Positions 44,456-53,819 of a stretch of DNA of 64,000 nt are shown here, in pieces (within the stretch, counting starts at the first letter, position 1; each line of letters opens with the position of its first letter). Under the pieces are notes generated by a model that ran no database searches, was not told the DNA's origin, and saw only the letters and a list, made by a program, of their open reading frames with translations. Both the position numbers and the translations under genes were made by a program. Origin of the DNA: JAJFUE01 sp041687335 (lineage in GTDB: Bacteria > Sumerlaeota > Sumerlaeia > MVZB01); the NCBI GenBank assembly GCA_041687335.1, contig JAWLCE010000014.1:1-64000 (forward strand), read 5' to 3'.

Positions 44456-45445
44456 CTATTCCATCTCCACCGCCCTCACCAGATCATCCATCCTTGCCAG
44501 CTCTTCATCACTCAAACGAATGCGCGCGGCGCCGGCATTCTCCTCGACCTGTCGGGCATCGCGCGCGCCGACCAGCGCCGCCGTCACCCCCGGCTGGCGC
44601 ACCGTCCAGGCAATGACGAGCTGGGCAAGCGTCGCCTCCTTTGCCAAGGCGATGGGACGCAGCTGATCGAGCAGCGCCAACGCCCGCTTGCGGTTGCCGG
44701 GCTTAAAAAAGCGATCAATGCGCCGCGTGTCGCTGGGCGGGAACTCCTTGTCGAGTCCGATCTTGCCCGTCAGTAACCCCCGCTGGAGCGGGCTGTAGGC
44801 GATCACCCCGATGCCGTGCTTGCGGCAGTAGGGCAGCACGTCCGCCTCAATGGCGCGATTGACCATGCTGTAGGGGGGCTGGTTGGAAGCCAGCGGCACA
44901 ACCTGCCGCGCCCGTTCGATCAGCTCGGGAGAATAGTTACTGACACCGGCCGCACGGATTTTGCCATCGCGCAACAACCGCCCCACCGCCTCGAATGTCT
45001 CCTCCACCGGCGTCACCGGGTCCGGCCAGTGCAGCTGGAACAGATCGATATAGTCCGTCCTCAAGCGGCGCAAGCAGGCCTCGCACTCCTCGATGACCCG
45101 CCGTGGCGTGGCCAGTCGTCGGATGCTGACCATGCGCCCGGCCGGGTCTGGCGTCTCAAAAAACAACTCCCCCTCATCGCTATCCCAATTGAGCCCGAAT
45201 TTGGTCAGGATCGTGACCTGGTCGCGGCGTCCGGCGACGGCACGCCCGATGATTTCCTCGCTGAGCCCCAGTCCATAGACCGGCGCCGTGTCGATGGTAT
45301 CGATGCCCAACTCGATGCCGCGCTGGATGGCAGCAATCGCATCGCGTTCATCGGCCCCGCCCCACATGAAGCCTCCAATCGCCCACGCACCGAAAGTGAC
45401 CACCGAGACCTCGACCTCACTCTGGCCCAGCTTGCGCTTTTCCAT
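44456..45445 (-). CDS. Aldo/keto reductase
   Basis: 329 aa NADPH-dependent reductase, TIM-barrel fold. The start at 45445 has GGAGG 8 nt upstream. The tetrad is visible: Asp and Tyr in DTAPVYG, Lys in LTKFG, His in LFQLHWPD. The remaining AKR motifs are GVSNYSPE and the AYSPLQRGLLTGK substrate/cofactor loop. Substrate not predictable. It is a lone minus-strand gene between the pilus and T2SS operons. Confidence 0.9.
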   Translation of the reverse strand: MEKRKLGQSEVEVSVVTFGAWAIGGFMWGGADERDAIAAIQRGIELGIDTIDTAPVYGLGLSEEIIGRAVAGRRDQVTILTKFGLNWDSDEGELFFETPDPAGRMVSIRRLATPRRVIEECEACLRRLRTDYIDLFQLHWPDPVTPVEETFEAVGRLLRDGKIRAAGVSNYSPELIERARQVVPLASNQPPYSMVNRAIEADVLPYCRKHGIGVIAYSPLQRGLLTGKIGLDKEFPPSDTRRIDRFFKPGNRKRALALLDQLRPIALAKEATLAQLVIAWTVRQPGVTAALVGARDARQVEENAGAARIRLSDEELARMDDLVRAVEME

Positions 45446-45783
45446 CTTCAGAACCTCCTCCCAATTTTTTTCGGCCCCCAGTTTATCATCGTGGCGCATG
45501 ACTGTCCAAAAGCCGTGAAACCTCAATATCCACCAGGATCGCCCACAATCATGATTCGTCAGGCATCCTCCTTGCTTTCCCCCTTGGATCGTGCTTTAGA
45601 TGAACGGTCCCGAGGCATGAAATCCCTGCAACTTTTCTCGACAGACAACGTCTTTATGGTACAGGGGCTGCGGGGCGGCGTGGGGCGAGTTTGATTTTGG
45701 CTGAGTCTGCAGGCACTGCCAATCCCGAAGCAGCCATCGCGAGTCACTTCAACCGGGCAGTCCAGAATGTGCGGAGGAGCCTT
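45446..45783 (+). other. Intergenic region upstream of gspE
   Basis: About 340 nt. The gspE reading frame is open from a TTG at 45691, but similarity to GspE begins only after 45784. No clear promoter was found by eye, although 45580-45660 is locally AT-richer (TGCTTTAGATG; TCTTTATGGTACAG) and the likely place for one. Confidence 0.3.
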
Positions 45784-47481
45784 GTGAACCACCAACCTCT
45801 CGGCCAGGTGCTGATCGAGCTGGGCCTGGCCTCGGCCGAGGTGATTGAGCAGGCACTGGCCGCCCAGCAGGCTCTCCCTCCACCCCGCCCCCTCCTGGGA
45901 GCCTTACTGGTTGCGCGCAAGCTGATTGGCGAGCGCCAACTCGCGCGTGCCCTGGCCCACCAGCTCGGCGTCGAGCCATGGGACTTGGAACTGGCCCCGC
46001 CCGATCCCGCGGTCAAGGCGCTGGTGCCCGCCTCCTTCGCCCAAGCCTGCAAGCTGCTTCCCCAAGCTAGTGAGAATGGCTGGGTGCGCTGCGTGGCCGC
46101 CGGGCCGGTCGCGCCCGCTGAGCTGGCCCGGCTTGAGTTCATCCTGAATCGCCGCGTCCGGCTGGCAATCGCTCCCGAATCCGAGGTGATTCACCAGTTG
46201 CACGAGCTCTACGGCGTTACCGTGGAGGGCATGATTGCCGGCCTCTCCGGCGCCGCCGGTGATATGCACGAGGACCAGGAGATTTACATCCACGACCTGC
46301 GCACGATGGCCGAGGAACCGACCTTGGTCAACCTGGTCAACGTGATCATCAGCGATGCCATCGCCGAACGCGCCAGCGACATCCACGTCGAGCCATTCGA
46401 AAATGAGCTCAAAATTAAATATCGTATTGACGGTCAGCTTCAGGAGATGCCGCCGCCGCCCAAAAAGTTCCAATCTGCCATCGTCTCGCGCATCAAGATC
46501 ATGGCCGGCCTCGACATCGCCGAGCGCTACCTGCCCCAGGACGGCCAGATCCGTGTCAACCTCGCCAACGCCCGCGTCGACATCCGCGTCTCGACCGTCC
46601 CGACCGTCTTCGGCGAGAGCGTTGTGCTGCGTCTGCTCAACAAGGACGAGGCCCTGCTCAACCTGACCCGCCTCGGCATGAGCGAGCCCACCCGCGACCG
46701 CTTCAGCCAACTATTGACCCGCTCCTTCGGCATCATTCTGGTCTGCGGCCCCACCGGCAGTGGAAAGACCACCACGCTCTACAGCGCCCTGCTCCAAGTC
46801 TACTCGCCCGCCAAGAAGATCATCACCATCGAGGACCCGGTCGAATATCAGATCCAGGGCATCAACCAGATCCCCGTTCGGCCCAAGCGCGGCCTGACCT
46901 TCGCCTCGGGGTTGCGCTCGATCCTGCGCCAGGACCCCGACATCATCATGGTCGGCGAGGTTCGCGACCGCGAGACCGCCGACATTGCCATCCGCGCCGC
47001 ACTGACAGGCCATCTGGTCTTCTCGACGCTGCACACCAATGACGCCCCCGGCGCCGTCACCCGCTTGCTCGACATGGGGGTGGAGCCCTTCCTGATCGCC
47101 AGCTCGCTGCAGGGCGTCCTTGGCCAGCGCCTTGTCCGCAGGCTCTGCGCTGGCTGCCGCCGCCCCGTGCGCCCCGATCCCGACCTGCGCGCCCAGTTCG
47201 AGAGCGACCTCATGCCCGAGACGATCTACGAGGCCGGCGGTTGCGAATCATGCCGCGGCACCGGCTACTCCGGCCGGCTCGGCATCTTCGAGCTGCTGCG
47301 CATGAGCGAACAGTTGCACGACCTGATCCTGCACGCCGAAAACAGTTCCCAGGTCAAGAAACTCGCCCGCACCACGATGACCACGATGCTCCAGGATGGC
47401 TGGGAGAAAATCTGCGCCGGCCAGACTACGGTCCAAGAGATCATCAAGGTCACCCAGGCCGAGCAGCTGGAGGGGGCTTGA
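45784..47481 (+). CDS. gspE: Type II secretion ATPase GspE
   Basis: 565 aa from the GTG at 45784, preceded by GGAGGAG; an upstream in-frame TTG at 45691 would add 31 residues. N-terminal domain starts HQPLGQVLIELGLASAEVIEQAL, then the ATPase: ASDIHVEPFENE, Walker A GPTGSGKTTTLYSAL (~321-335), Walker B DIIMVGEVRDRETADIA, STLHTNDAPGAVTRLLDMG and zinc tetracysteine (CAGC, CESC). It powers pseudopilus assembly. It is first in the operon gspE-F-G-H-I-J-K-L-M-X-C-D, with 3 nt to gspF. Confidence 0.93.
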   Translation: MNHQPLGQVLIELGLASAEVIEQALAAQQALPPPRPLLGALLVARKLIGERQLARALAHQLGVEPWDLELAPPDPAVKALVPASFAQACKLLPQASENGWVRCVAAGPVAPAELARLEFILNRRVRLAIAPESEVIHQLHELYGVTVEGMIAGLSGAAGDMHEDQEIYIHDLRTMAEEPTLVNLVNVIISDAIAERASDIHVEPFENELKIKYRIDGQLQEMPPPPKKFQSAIVSRIKIMAGLDIAERYLPQDGQIRVNLANARVDIRVSTVPTVFGESVVLRLLNKDEALLNLTRLGMSEPTRDRFSQLLTRSFGIILVCGPTGSGKTTTLYSALLQVYSPAKKIITIEDPVEYQIQGINQIPVRPKRGLTFASGLRSILRQDPDIIMVGEVRDRETADIAIRAALTGHLVFSTLHTNDAPGAVTRLLDMGVEPFLIASSLQGVLGQRLVRRLCAGCRRPVRPDPDLRAQFESDLMPETIYEAGGCESCRGTGYSGRLGIFELLRMSEQLHDLILHAENSSQVKKLARTTMTTMLQDGWEKICAGQTTVQEIIKVTQAEQLEGA

Positions 47482-47484
47482 TCC

Positions 47485-48717
47485 ATGGTTCACTATCGCT
47501 ATAGCGGCTTCGACGGCGCCGGTCACTCCGTGGCGGGCACCATCGAGGCTCCCGCCGAGAAGGCGGCCCTCGACCTGCTCGCCGACGGCGGCATCATCCC
47601 CAGCGAGATTGAGCTCGACCCCAACCGCCGCGCGCCGGTTGCCAGCGATGCCCCCGGCCAGCGCCGCACCGGCCGCCGCGGCCGCATTCCGATGACCGCC
47701 CGCGTGCTGTTCGTCCGCGAGCTCGCTACCTTCCTCCAAGCCGACATCCCCTTGCTCGAAGCCCTCGGTGTCATCCACGAGCAGGAGACTAACGCCCACC
47801 TGAGGGCGATCTTGGGCGACATCCATCACCGCGTTCAGGGCGGCGAGAGCTTCAGCTCGGCGCTGGGCCGCTACCCCAAAGTTTTTTCTCCGCTGCTCGT
47901 CAGCATGGCGCGCGTCGGCGAGACCGGCGGCATGCTCGGTGGGGTGATGGACCAGATGGCCAACTGGATGGAGCACGAGGAGGAGGTGCGCGGGGAAATC
48001 CGCGGCGCGCTCGCCTACCCCGCCATCATCGTCGCCCTCGGCATCCTGACCGTCATCATCCTCACCACGGCCGTCCTGCCGCGCATCGCGGGCATCTTCA
48101 CCGACAGCGGCACCGGGCTGCCCCTGCTGACCCGCGCCCTGATGGCCTTTTCCGGCTTCATGGGTCAGTGGTGGTGGCTGGTGCTGCTGGGGGCCGCCAG
48201 CCTGGGCGGGTTGGGGTTCTGGTGGCTGCGCCGGCCCGCCGGCCGCTCCTTCTGGGACCGATTTTCGCTGCGCCTGCCGCTGGTGGGCTCGCTGGCGCGC
48301 CATGCCTCCATCGCCCGTTTCGCCCGCGCCAGCGCCGCCCTGCTCGCCAATGGCGTCCCCCTGCTCGAGGCGCTGCGCGTCGTGCGCGGCCTGCTCGGCA
48401 ACCAGGTCATGACCGCCACCATCGACGACACCATCGAGCGGGTCACGCGCGGCCAGTCGCTGGCCCGCTCGCTCGCCGCCAGCCCTTGGTTCCCCCCCGC
48501 CGTGATCCACCTGCTGGCCGTCGGCGAGCGCACAGGCCGCCTCGGCGACATGTTCGAGCGCATCGCGCGCACCTTCGAGCGCCAGACCCGCGGCCGCATC
48601 AAGGTGCTGCTCGATATCCTCTCCCCGCTCCTGATTGTCTTTCTCGCGGTCATGGTCGGCATCATCGCCCTCGCCATCCTGCTGCCGATCATGCAGATGA
48701 ACCAGTTGATGAGGTGA
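47485..48717 (+). CDS. gspF: Type II secretion inner-membrane platform protein GspF
   Basis: 410 aa, normal length. Two duplicated cytoplasmic T2SSF domains (RVLFVRELATFLQADIPLLEAL and SIARFARASAALLANGVPLLEAL) with three transmembrane helices (~173-195, ~229-250, ~380-402). The GETGGMLGGVMDQMA motif and its partner GERTGRLGDMFERIA are diagnostic. It recruits GspE and anchors the pseudopilus. It starts 3 nt after gspE. Confidence 0.95.
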   Translation: MVHYRYSGFDGAGHSVAGTIEAPAEKAALDLLADGGIIPSEIELDPNRRAPVASDAPGQRRTGRRGRIPMTARVLFVRELATFLQADIPLLEALGVIHEQETNAHLRAILGDIHHRVQGGESFSSALGRYPKVFSPLLVSMARVGETGGMLGGVMDQMANWMEHEEEVRGEIRGALAYPAIIVALGILTVIILTTAVLPRIAGIFTDSGTGLPLLTRALMAFSGFMGQWWWLVLLGAASLGGLGFWWLRRPAGRSFWDRFSLRLPLVGSLARHASIARFARASAALLANGVPLLEALRVVRGLLGNQVMTATIDDTIERVTRGQSLARSLAASPWFPPAVIHLLAVGERTGRLGDMFERIARTFERQTRGRIKVLLDILSPLLIVFLAVMVGIIALAILLPIMQMNQLMR

Positions 48718-48750
48718 GACTTTAAATATCAGCCTGAGGAGGAAATGGGA

Positions 48751-49218
48751 ATGTCATTCAGAAGGAACCGCACGGGGGCGTTCACCCTCGTCGAGATCAT
48801 GGTCGTCGTCGTCGTGCTGGCAATCCTGGCGGCAGCCGTGCTGCCCAACGTGCTCGGCCAGCGTCACGACGACAAGGCGCGCGTGGCGATGGCACGCAGC
48901 CATATCAGCACCTACCTCACGACGCTCGAGAACTTCCGGCTCGACATGCGCCGCTACCCCAGCGAGTCCGAAGGCCTCGCTGTCCTGCGCACACCCCCCA
49001 CCGGCGAGGACTCCCAGCTCTGGCAGGGCCCCTACCTGCGCACGCCGATCCAAAAGGACCCCTGGGGCGGCGACTATGTCTACTATTCGCCGGCGCCCAA
49101 TGGTCTCGATGAAGTCGGCATCGTCTCCTACGGCTCCGATAAACTCCCCGGCGGCACCGGCTTCGCCGCCGACATCATGAGCTGGGAAGAATATAACGAC
49201 GGGACGGGAGCGCCTTGA
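48751..49218 (+). CDS. gspG: Major pseudopilin GspG
   Basis: 155 aa. Leader ends RTGA, followed by FTLVEIMVVVVVLAIL (Glu +5); the residue before the cleavage site is Ala, tolerated in place of Gly. WQGPYLR and DPWGGDYVYYSP form the canonical calcium loop, followed by VSYGSDKLPGGTG. The start at 48751 has AGGAGG 8 nt upstream; the ATG at 48745 is too close to it. Length is canonical, in contrast to the five longer paralogues at 5.4-9.6 kb. Confidence 0.93.
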   Translation: MSFRRNRTGAFTLVEIMVVVVVLAILAAAVLPNVLGQRHDDKARVAMARSHISTYLTTLENFRLDMRRYPSESEGLAVLRTPPTGEDSQLWQGPYLRTPIQKDPWGGDYVYYSPAPNGLDEVGIVSYGSDKLPGGTGFAADIMSWEEYNDGTGAP

Positions 49219-49820
49219 CCTTTCCCCGCCGCCATCGCCCGATGCTGTGCCCGGATGGCTTCACCCTGATCGAGGTCCTCGTCGTGATCGTCGTCCTGGC
49301 GATTGTCGCCGGGGTCGCCATTCCCGATATGGGCAGTGCGGCGGCGACGGCGCGGCTCGATGCCGGCGCCCGCCGCGTGGCCGATCTCGCCGACTGGTGC
49401 TACCGGTCGGCCATCGCCAGCGGCCGCGTCCACGCCCTGCTGATCGAGGACGAAGGCCGCTCACTGCAGGTCGTCGCCGAGTCGCGCCCGCGCCCCACCG
49501 CCGGCGAACCGATCGTGCCGGTCGGCAGCTCCACCCCCGCCGGCACTCCGCCCGAGCTGGAACCGGTTTCCCTGCCCGGCATGCTCGGCCGCTCGCTGCC
49601 CGAGGGCATCCGCGTCTCCGACGCAAGCTTCTATGAGGAGGATCTTGCCGATCAGGACCCCAACCGCGTCAGAATCCTTTTCTTCCCCGACGGCACGACC
49701 GAATTTGCCGGCATCGAGTTGGTCGGCGAGCGCGGCGCCCGCCGCAAGGTCCGCATCAACGGCCTGAGCGGCAGGATCAACCTCGAGGAGGTCGTCGATG
49801 CGCCCGAAGATGAGGCTTGA
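49215..49820 (+). CDS. gspH: Minor pseudopilin GspH
   Basis: 201 aa from a TTG whose last two bases belong to the gspG stop codon (TTGA overlap), with GGGAG 4 nt upstream. An ATG at 49242 would leave only a 6-residue leader and has no ribosome site. Leader ends PDG, then FTLIEVLVVIVVLAIVAG with Glu +5. The mature part has a GspH-like ARRVADLADWCYRSAIASGR region and FFPDGTT near the end. It forms part of the pseudopilus. Confidence 0.85.
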   Translation: MTFPRRHRPMLCPDGFTLIEVLVVIVVLAIVAGVAIPDMGSAAATARLDAGARRVADLADWCYRSAIASGRVHALLIEDEGRSLQVVAESRPRPTAGEPIVPVGSSTPAGTPPELEPVSLPGMLGRSLPEGIRVSDASFYEEDLADQDPNRVRILFFPDGTTEFAGIELVGERGARRKVRINGLSGRINLEEVVDAPEDEA

Positions 49821-50193
49821 AGCCGACCGTCGCCGCGGCTTCTCGCTCGCCGAGGTGCTTGCCGCGCTGGTCATCTTCTCAATCGCCATCATCGGGCTCG
49901 TCCAGGGCATGGGCAGCTCGTCCGCCATTCAGGCCGATATCCTGCACCAGGCGCGGGCGCTGCTGCTGGCCGAGAATGCGCTCGAGGAAATTCGCGCCTC
50001 CAACGCCCTCGAGCTGGGCACCACCAGTGGTCACTTCACGGGCGCCGACAGCGACTTCGAGTGGGAATCCACCGTCGCCCGCACCGATACCGAGGGGCTG
50101 CTCGAGGTCACCGTCGTGATCAGCGGCCAGGGCGCGCGCGAGGTCCGACTGATCACATTCATGAGAAAACGCGACGAGGAAGCCATCCCTTGA
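49798..50193 (+). CDS. gspI: Minor pseudopilin GspI
   Basis: 131 aa, canonical size. Leader MRPKMRLEADRRRG then FSLAEVLAALVIFSIAIIGL (Glu +5), followed by the family segment LLAENALEEIRASN, which matches the typical A-x-x-E-N region of GspI. It overlaps gspH by 23 nt; GAGGAGG lies 6 nt upstream. With GspJ and GspK it should form the pseudopilus tip complex. Confidence 0.9.
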   Translation: MRPKMRLEADRRRGFSLAEVLAALVIFSIAIIGLVQGMGSSSAIQADILHQARALLLAENALEEIRASNALELGTTSGHFTGADSDFEWESTVARTDTEGLLEVTVVISGQGAREVRLITFMRKRDEEAIP

Positions 50194-50930
50194 AGTACGG
50201 CCGGCGCCACTCTCTTCAGCGCCAATGCGGGCTGACTCTCATCGAACTGCTGCTGGGCCTGACCATCGGCTCGATGATCCTTTCCGCCTGCGCCGTCGTC
50301 TTTGCCACCGCCCTCGACAGCTGGCAGGCCGGCAGCCGCGCCCAAAGCACCCTGCGTTCGGCCCAGGCCCTCACCTCGCTGCTCGACCGCCATCTGCGCT
50401 CGGCACTGCCGCCGGAGGATTGGTCCGGCGGCCCCGTCTTCAGCGGGCTCGACCTCAATGATGGCGAAACCCACGGTCACCGGCTGATCCTGTTTTCCGG
50501 CGCACCCGGCCGCTTCCCGCGCTCATCCGCCCCCACCGACGCCGCCGAGGTTGAATTCACGTTCGACCCCGCGGGCGAGGATGGCGGCCTGACCCTGCGC
50601 ATTGACACCACTCCCGATGATGAGCCCGACGCCGGCGGCATCCGCGTCCTGCTCGACAGTCGCGTCATCGGGTTCCAGGTCCGCTACCATGACGGCCAGG
50701 AATGGCTCGACGAGTGGCAGGATCAAACTCTGCCGCTGGCGGTTGAATATACACTCAGCATCGGCACCGAGAACCCCGCGCCGAATCCCACGACCGAGGT
50801 CCCGCCCTTCATCGTGCGCCGCCTTCTCGCCTTGCCCCGTGCCGAGCCCGCCGACAGCGCGTTCGCAAGCCCGTGGAGCGACACAAATCCCGCCGACGAC
50901 GAGCCGGGCGCCGCGGAGGGCACTCCATGA
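50190..50930 (+). CDS. gspJ: Minor pseudopilin GspJ
   Basis: 246 aa from a TTG at 50190 that overlaps the gspI stop (TTGA), with GAGGAAG upstream. Leader KYGRRHSLQRQCG, then LTLIELLLGLTIGSMIL with Glu +5. The mature part has LTSLLDRHLRSALPPED, VEFTFDPA and VIGFQVRYHDGQEWLDEW, typical of GspJ. The C-terminal extension is Pro/Ala-rich. It belongs to the tip complex with GspI and GspK. Confidence 0.88.
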   Translation: MKYGRRHSLQRQCGLTLIELLLGLTIGSMILSACAVVFATALDSWQAGSRAQSTLRSAQALTSLLDRHLRSALPPEDWSGGPVFSGLDLNDGETHGHRLILFSGAPGRFPRSSAPTDAAEVEFTFDPAGEDGGLTLRIDTTPDDEPDAGGIRVLLDSRVIGFQVRYHDGQEWLDEWQDQTLPLAVEYTLSIGTENPAPNPTTEVPPFIVRRLLALPRAEPADSAFASPWSDTNPADDEPGAAEGTP

Positions 50931-52453
50931 TGGGATGCCGTCAGAACCTTAGCCACTCCCGTGGCTCCGTGCTGCTGCTCGTGCTCTGGATGCTCATCAT
51001 CCTGGGGGTTCTTGGCTTGGCCTACAGCAGCTCGGTTCGCGGCCAGCTCAGCGCCATGATCATGACCCGTGGCCGCACCGAAGCCTACTGGGCCGCGCGC
51101 GCCGGCATCGAAAAAGCCGCCGTCCTGCTCGCCGAGGCCGACCTGACCCAGCTTGCCGGCGATGATCCGCTCTTTGACAGCGAGCCCTTGTTTCGCGATC
51201 AGCAGGTCGGCGGCGTCGCCTTTTTCTCGATCTCCGCTGATGCCCTCGAACCCGACGCCCCCCCGCGCTACGGCCTGACCGATGCCGCCTCACGCATCAA
51301 CATCAACCTCATTGACGAACAGATGCTGCTGGCGATGCCCGGCATGACCTATCCCCTCGCCCACGCGCTGCTCGACTGGCGCGACAGCGACGACCTCCCC
51401 CGCGAGGCCGGCGCTGAATTCGACGATTACATGACGCTCGACGACCCCTATCCGCCACGCAACGGCCCGCTGCGCAGCGTCTCCGAGCTGCTGCGCGTGC
51501 AGGGCTGGCCGGAACTCTTCCGCGCCGCCCGCCCCGACCCTTACGAGAGCTTCATGAGCGAGCCGCCGCCACCGTCCGACTTCGACCAGTTGGAGGCGCG
51601 CCTCATCCTCGCCTCGCTGACGGCCTGGTCCGCCGACGACGGCCTCGCCCCCGACGGCCGCCAGCGGCTCGACCTTGCTTCAGCCAGCGAATCCGACCTG
51701 CGACAGCAACTCGGCCTGAGCGAGGATGAAGCCCGCGCCGTAACCGCCCATGCCCGCGACAAGGGCTTCAAGTCCCCCCTCGACCTGATCGATGTCACGG
51801 AACCTCCCCGCGAGGAGCAGCAGTCTCGCGGCAACCGCGGCAATCAGCGCGGTGACCGATCCAGAACCCAACAAAACGATTCCAGCAATCGTTCGAGCGA
51901 TTCGAATCGCAAGATTTTCACACTCGCGCGTGTTGGCGAAATCATCGACAGTGTGCAGGTGGGCAACGGGAGCGCCCTTACACAAACGCAATCTCAGCCA
52001 CAGGCAGGCGGGGCAGGCGATCAGAGTGGCCGGGATCGAAACGAATCGCCGCAACCCCAGCCGACCCCAACAGCGACCCCGGCAGGCGACGCCACGACCA
52101 GCACCCCTCCGATGGGCGGCTCAACCAGCGAAGTCAAACCCGGCCGCATCAACCTCAACACTGCCTCCTATGACGTGCTGATGCTGGTCCCGGGCATGAC
52201 CGAGACCCTCGCGCTGGAGATCATCCGCCAGCGCACCGGCGGGCGCATCGAACGCGCCGGCGCACTGGCCTCGATGGGCGCTAGCGAGCAGGTATTCCGC
52301 TCCGCCTGGCCCTGGCTGACCGCCGCCAGCCGCCGCTTTGAGGTCACCGCCATCGGCTGGGAGCCCGCCAGCGGCGCCCGGGCGGTTATCGAAGCCGTGC
52401 TGGCTGTCGACGGCGCAGGCACTCCACGCATCATCTATTGGAGTGAACACTGA
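50927..52453 (+). CDS. gspK: Pseudopilus tip protein GspK
   Basis: 508 aa, longer than usual (~320). Leader then SRGSVLLLVLWMLIILGVLG; the +5 Glu is missing, which is normal for GspK. TDAASRININLIDEQMLL and a helix-hairpin-helix domain follow, then an inserted low-complexity stretch (~320-410, rich in Gln, Ser, Asn, Arg, Thr and Pro) and a second HhH region (INLNTASYDVLMLVPGMTETLA). It starts ATG overlapping the gspJ stop (ATGA) with GGAGGG 6 nt upstream. It caps the pseudopilus. Confidence 0.88.
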   Translation: MMGCRQNLSHSRGSVLLLVLWMLIILGVLGLAYSSSVRGQLSAMIMTRGRTEAYWAARAGIEKAAVLLAEADLTQLAGDDPLFDSEPLFRDQQVGGVAFFSISADALEPDAPPRYGLTDAASRININLIDEQMLLAMPGMTYPLAHALLDWRDSDDLPREAGAEFDDYMTLDDPYPPRNGPLRSVSELLRVQGWPELFRAARPDPYESFMSEPPPPSDFDQLEARLILASLTAWSADDGLAPDGRQRLDLASASESDLRQQLGLSEDEARAVTAHARDKGFKSPLDLIDVTEPPREEQQSRGNRGNQRGDRSRTQQNDSSNRSSDSNRKIFTLARVGEIIDSVQVGNGSALTQTQSQPQAGGAGDQSGRDRNESPQPQPTPTATPAGDATTSTPPMGGSTSEVKPGRINLNTASYDVLMLVPGMTETLALEIIRQRTGGRIERAGALASMGASEQVFRSAWPWLTAASRRFEVTAIGWEPASGARAVIEAVLAVDGAGTPRIIYWSEH

Positions 52454-52484
52454 TGTCATCCCCGCCGCAAGAGGTCGATTCCCC

Positions 52485-53819
52485 ATGAGCCAGTTCGATC
52501 TGCTGCACCTGACAAACCGCTCCCTCGGCTGGGCTCGTCTTGCCCGCGAACGGGGCCGGCTCAGGCTGCTCGCCCAAGGCTTCCTGCAAGGCCAACCCAC
52601 CGAATGCCTCGACCTATGGCTGGCCGGACACGCCGCCGCCGAGGTGCCGATCTATCTCTACGACTCCCGCCCGCTGGTCTTTGGCTTCCGCATCGAGCTC
52701 CCGCGCCAGGTCCGTGGCCAGCTTGATCAGATCATCCCGTTGCGCATCCGTCAGGAGCTCGGCCTGGACTCCACCGCCATTCACTGGTCGGCACGACTGG
52801 AATCCGGCGCCCCGCGTGACCGGCTGCGCGCGCGCGTCTTCGTCGTCCGCCGTGAGGCCCTGGCCGACATCGCCGCCTGGCAGTCCCGGCATGACTTGGA
52901 TCGCCTCTGGGTCGGCTGCGACCTCTGCGCGATCAGCCAGCTCGAGGAGCGGCTCGCCGTTACCAGTCCACTGCTGGTCATCAACGCCGGCGATGGCGGG
53001 GCGACCTGCTACTATGCCGATGGCCAGGGCCGCGTCCTCAAGTCCCGTGGCGATGGCCCCGACCACCCGCTCCCGTCCCACCACCAGGGTTGGGACGTCG
53101 CCGCCAGCCGTGCCATCTTTGGCCCCGAGGCCCACCTGGCCGCGCTGCGGGCCCATCCGGCCTTGAAGAAGCTCGCCGGCGCCAGCCTCGAAAACTGGCT
53201 CGGGATCTTTGCCAACGGCTCGGTGCCGACCGCTTCCCCGTTCGATGATGGCGTGCTGCTGGGCGGGGCTCTCGGGCTGGCGCAGGGCCCACCGATGATC
53301 GAAAGCCTGCTCGCCGAGGCCGGTGCCCCTCCCAGTCGTCCAAACCCAATCGAGCAGCTCGTCGCGCGCATCAGCATTCGCCAATCGGCGGCGCTGGCGG
53401 CGGCTGCGATGCTCGCGCTGGCAGCCGGCCTCTGGTGGGCGGGCGCAACACGCGAGCAAGCCCGCGAGCTCCTCGCCGCACGCGCCCAGGAGCTCGCCCC
53501 CGCCGCCCAGATCCATCGCTCGCAGCTCGAAGCCCTCGACCGCATCCGCTCCGGCCGTGCCTCGATGCTGCCGCTTTTCGAGACCGTGCTCGAGGCCGCC
53601 CCCAGTGATGTGGCCTTCCAACGAATCGCCATTGCCGAGAACGGCCAGCTCCAGATCGAGGCCACCGCCAAGGACCCCGCCGCGGCCGTCGGCTTCATGC
53701 AGAAGCTCGCCGCTTCCCCGCTCCTGCAGGACGTCCGCCTGCCCGAGCAATCGGCCCAGCGCCCCGGCCAGCAGGGTGCCGGATTCAAGTTGGCTGCCCA
53801 GCTCAGGAGGCGCCGATGA
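52485..53819 (+). CDS. gspL: Inner-membrane platform protein GspL-like (PilM/PilN-type fusion)
   Basis: 444 aa. Cytoplasmic actin-like part (~1-270) with PLRIRQELGLDSTAIHW and LLVINAGDGGATCYYADG, one transmembrane helix (~306-323, ALAAAAMLALAAGLWWAG), then a periplasmic PilN-like ferredoxin fold with IAENGQLQIEATAKDPAAAVGFMQKL. This is the GspL layout: PilM and PilN in one chain. GAGG lies ~11 nt before the ATG. It is 31 nt after gspK and overlaps the next gene by ATGA. Confidence 0.82.
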   Translation: MSQFDLLHLTNRSLGWARLARERGRLRLLAQGFLQGQPTECLDLWLAGHAAAEVPIYLYDSRPLVFGFRIELPRQVRGQLDQIIPLRIRQELGLDSTAIHWSARLESGAPRDRLRARVFVVRREALADIAAWQSRHDLDRLWVGCDLCAISQLEERLAVTSPLLVINAGDGGATCYYADGQGRVLKSRGDGPDHPLPSHHQGWDVAASRAIFGPEAHLAALRAHPALKKLAGASLENWLGIFANGSVPTASPFDDGVLLGGALGLAQGPPMIESLLAEAGAPPSRPNPIEQLVARISIRQSAALAAAAMLALAAGLWWAGATREQARELLAARAQELAPAAQIHRSQLEALDRIRSGRASMLPLFETVLEAAPSDVAFQRIAIAENGQLQIEATAKDPAAAVGFMQKLAASPLLQDVRLPEQSAQRPGQQGAGFKLAAQLRRRR

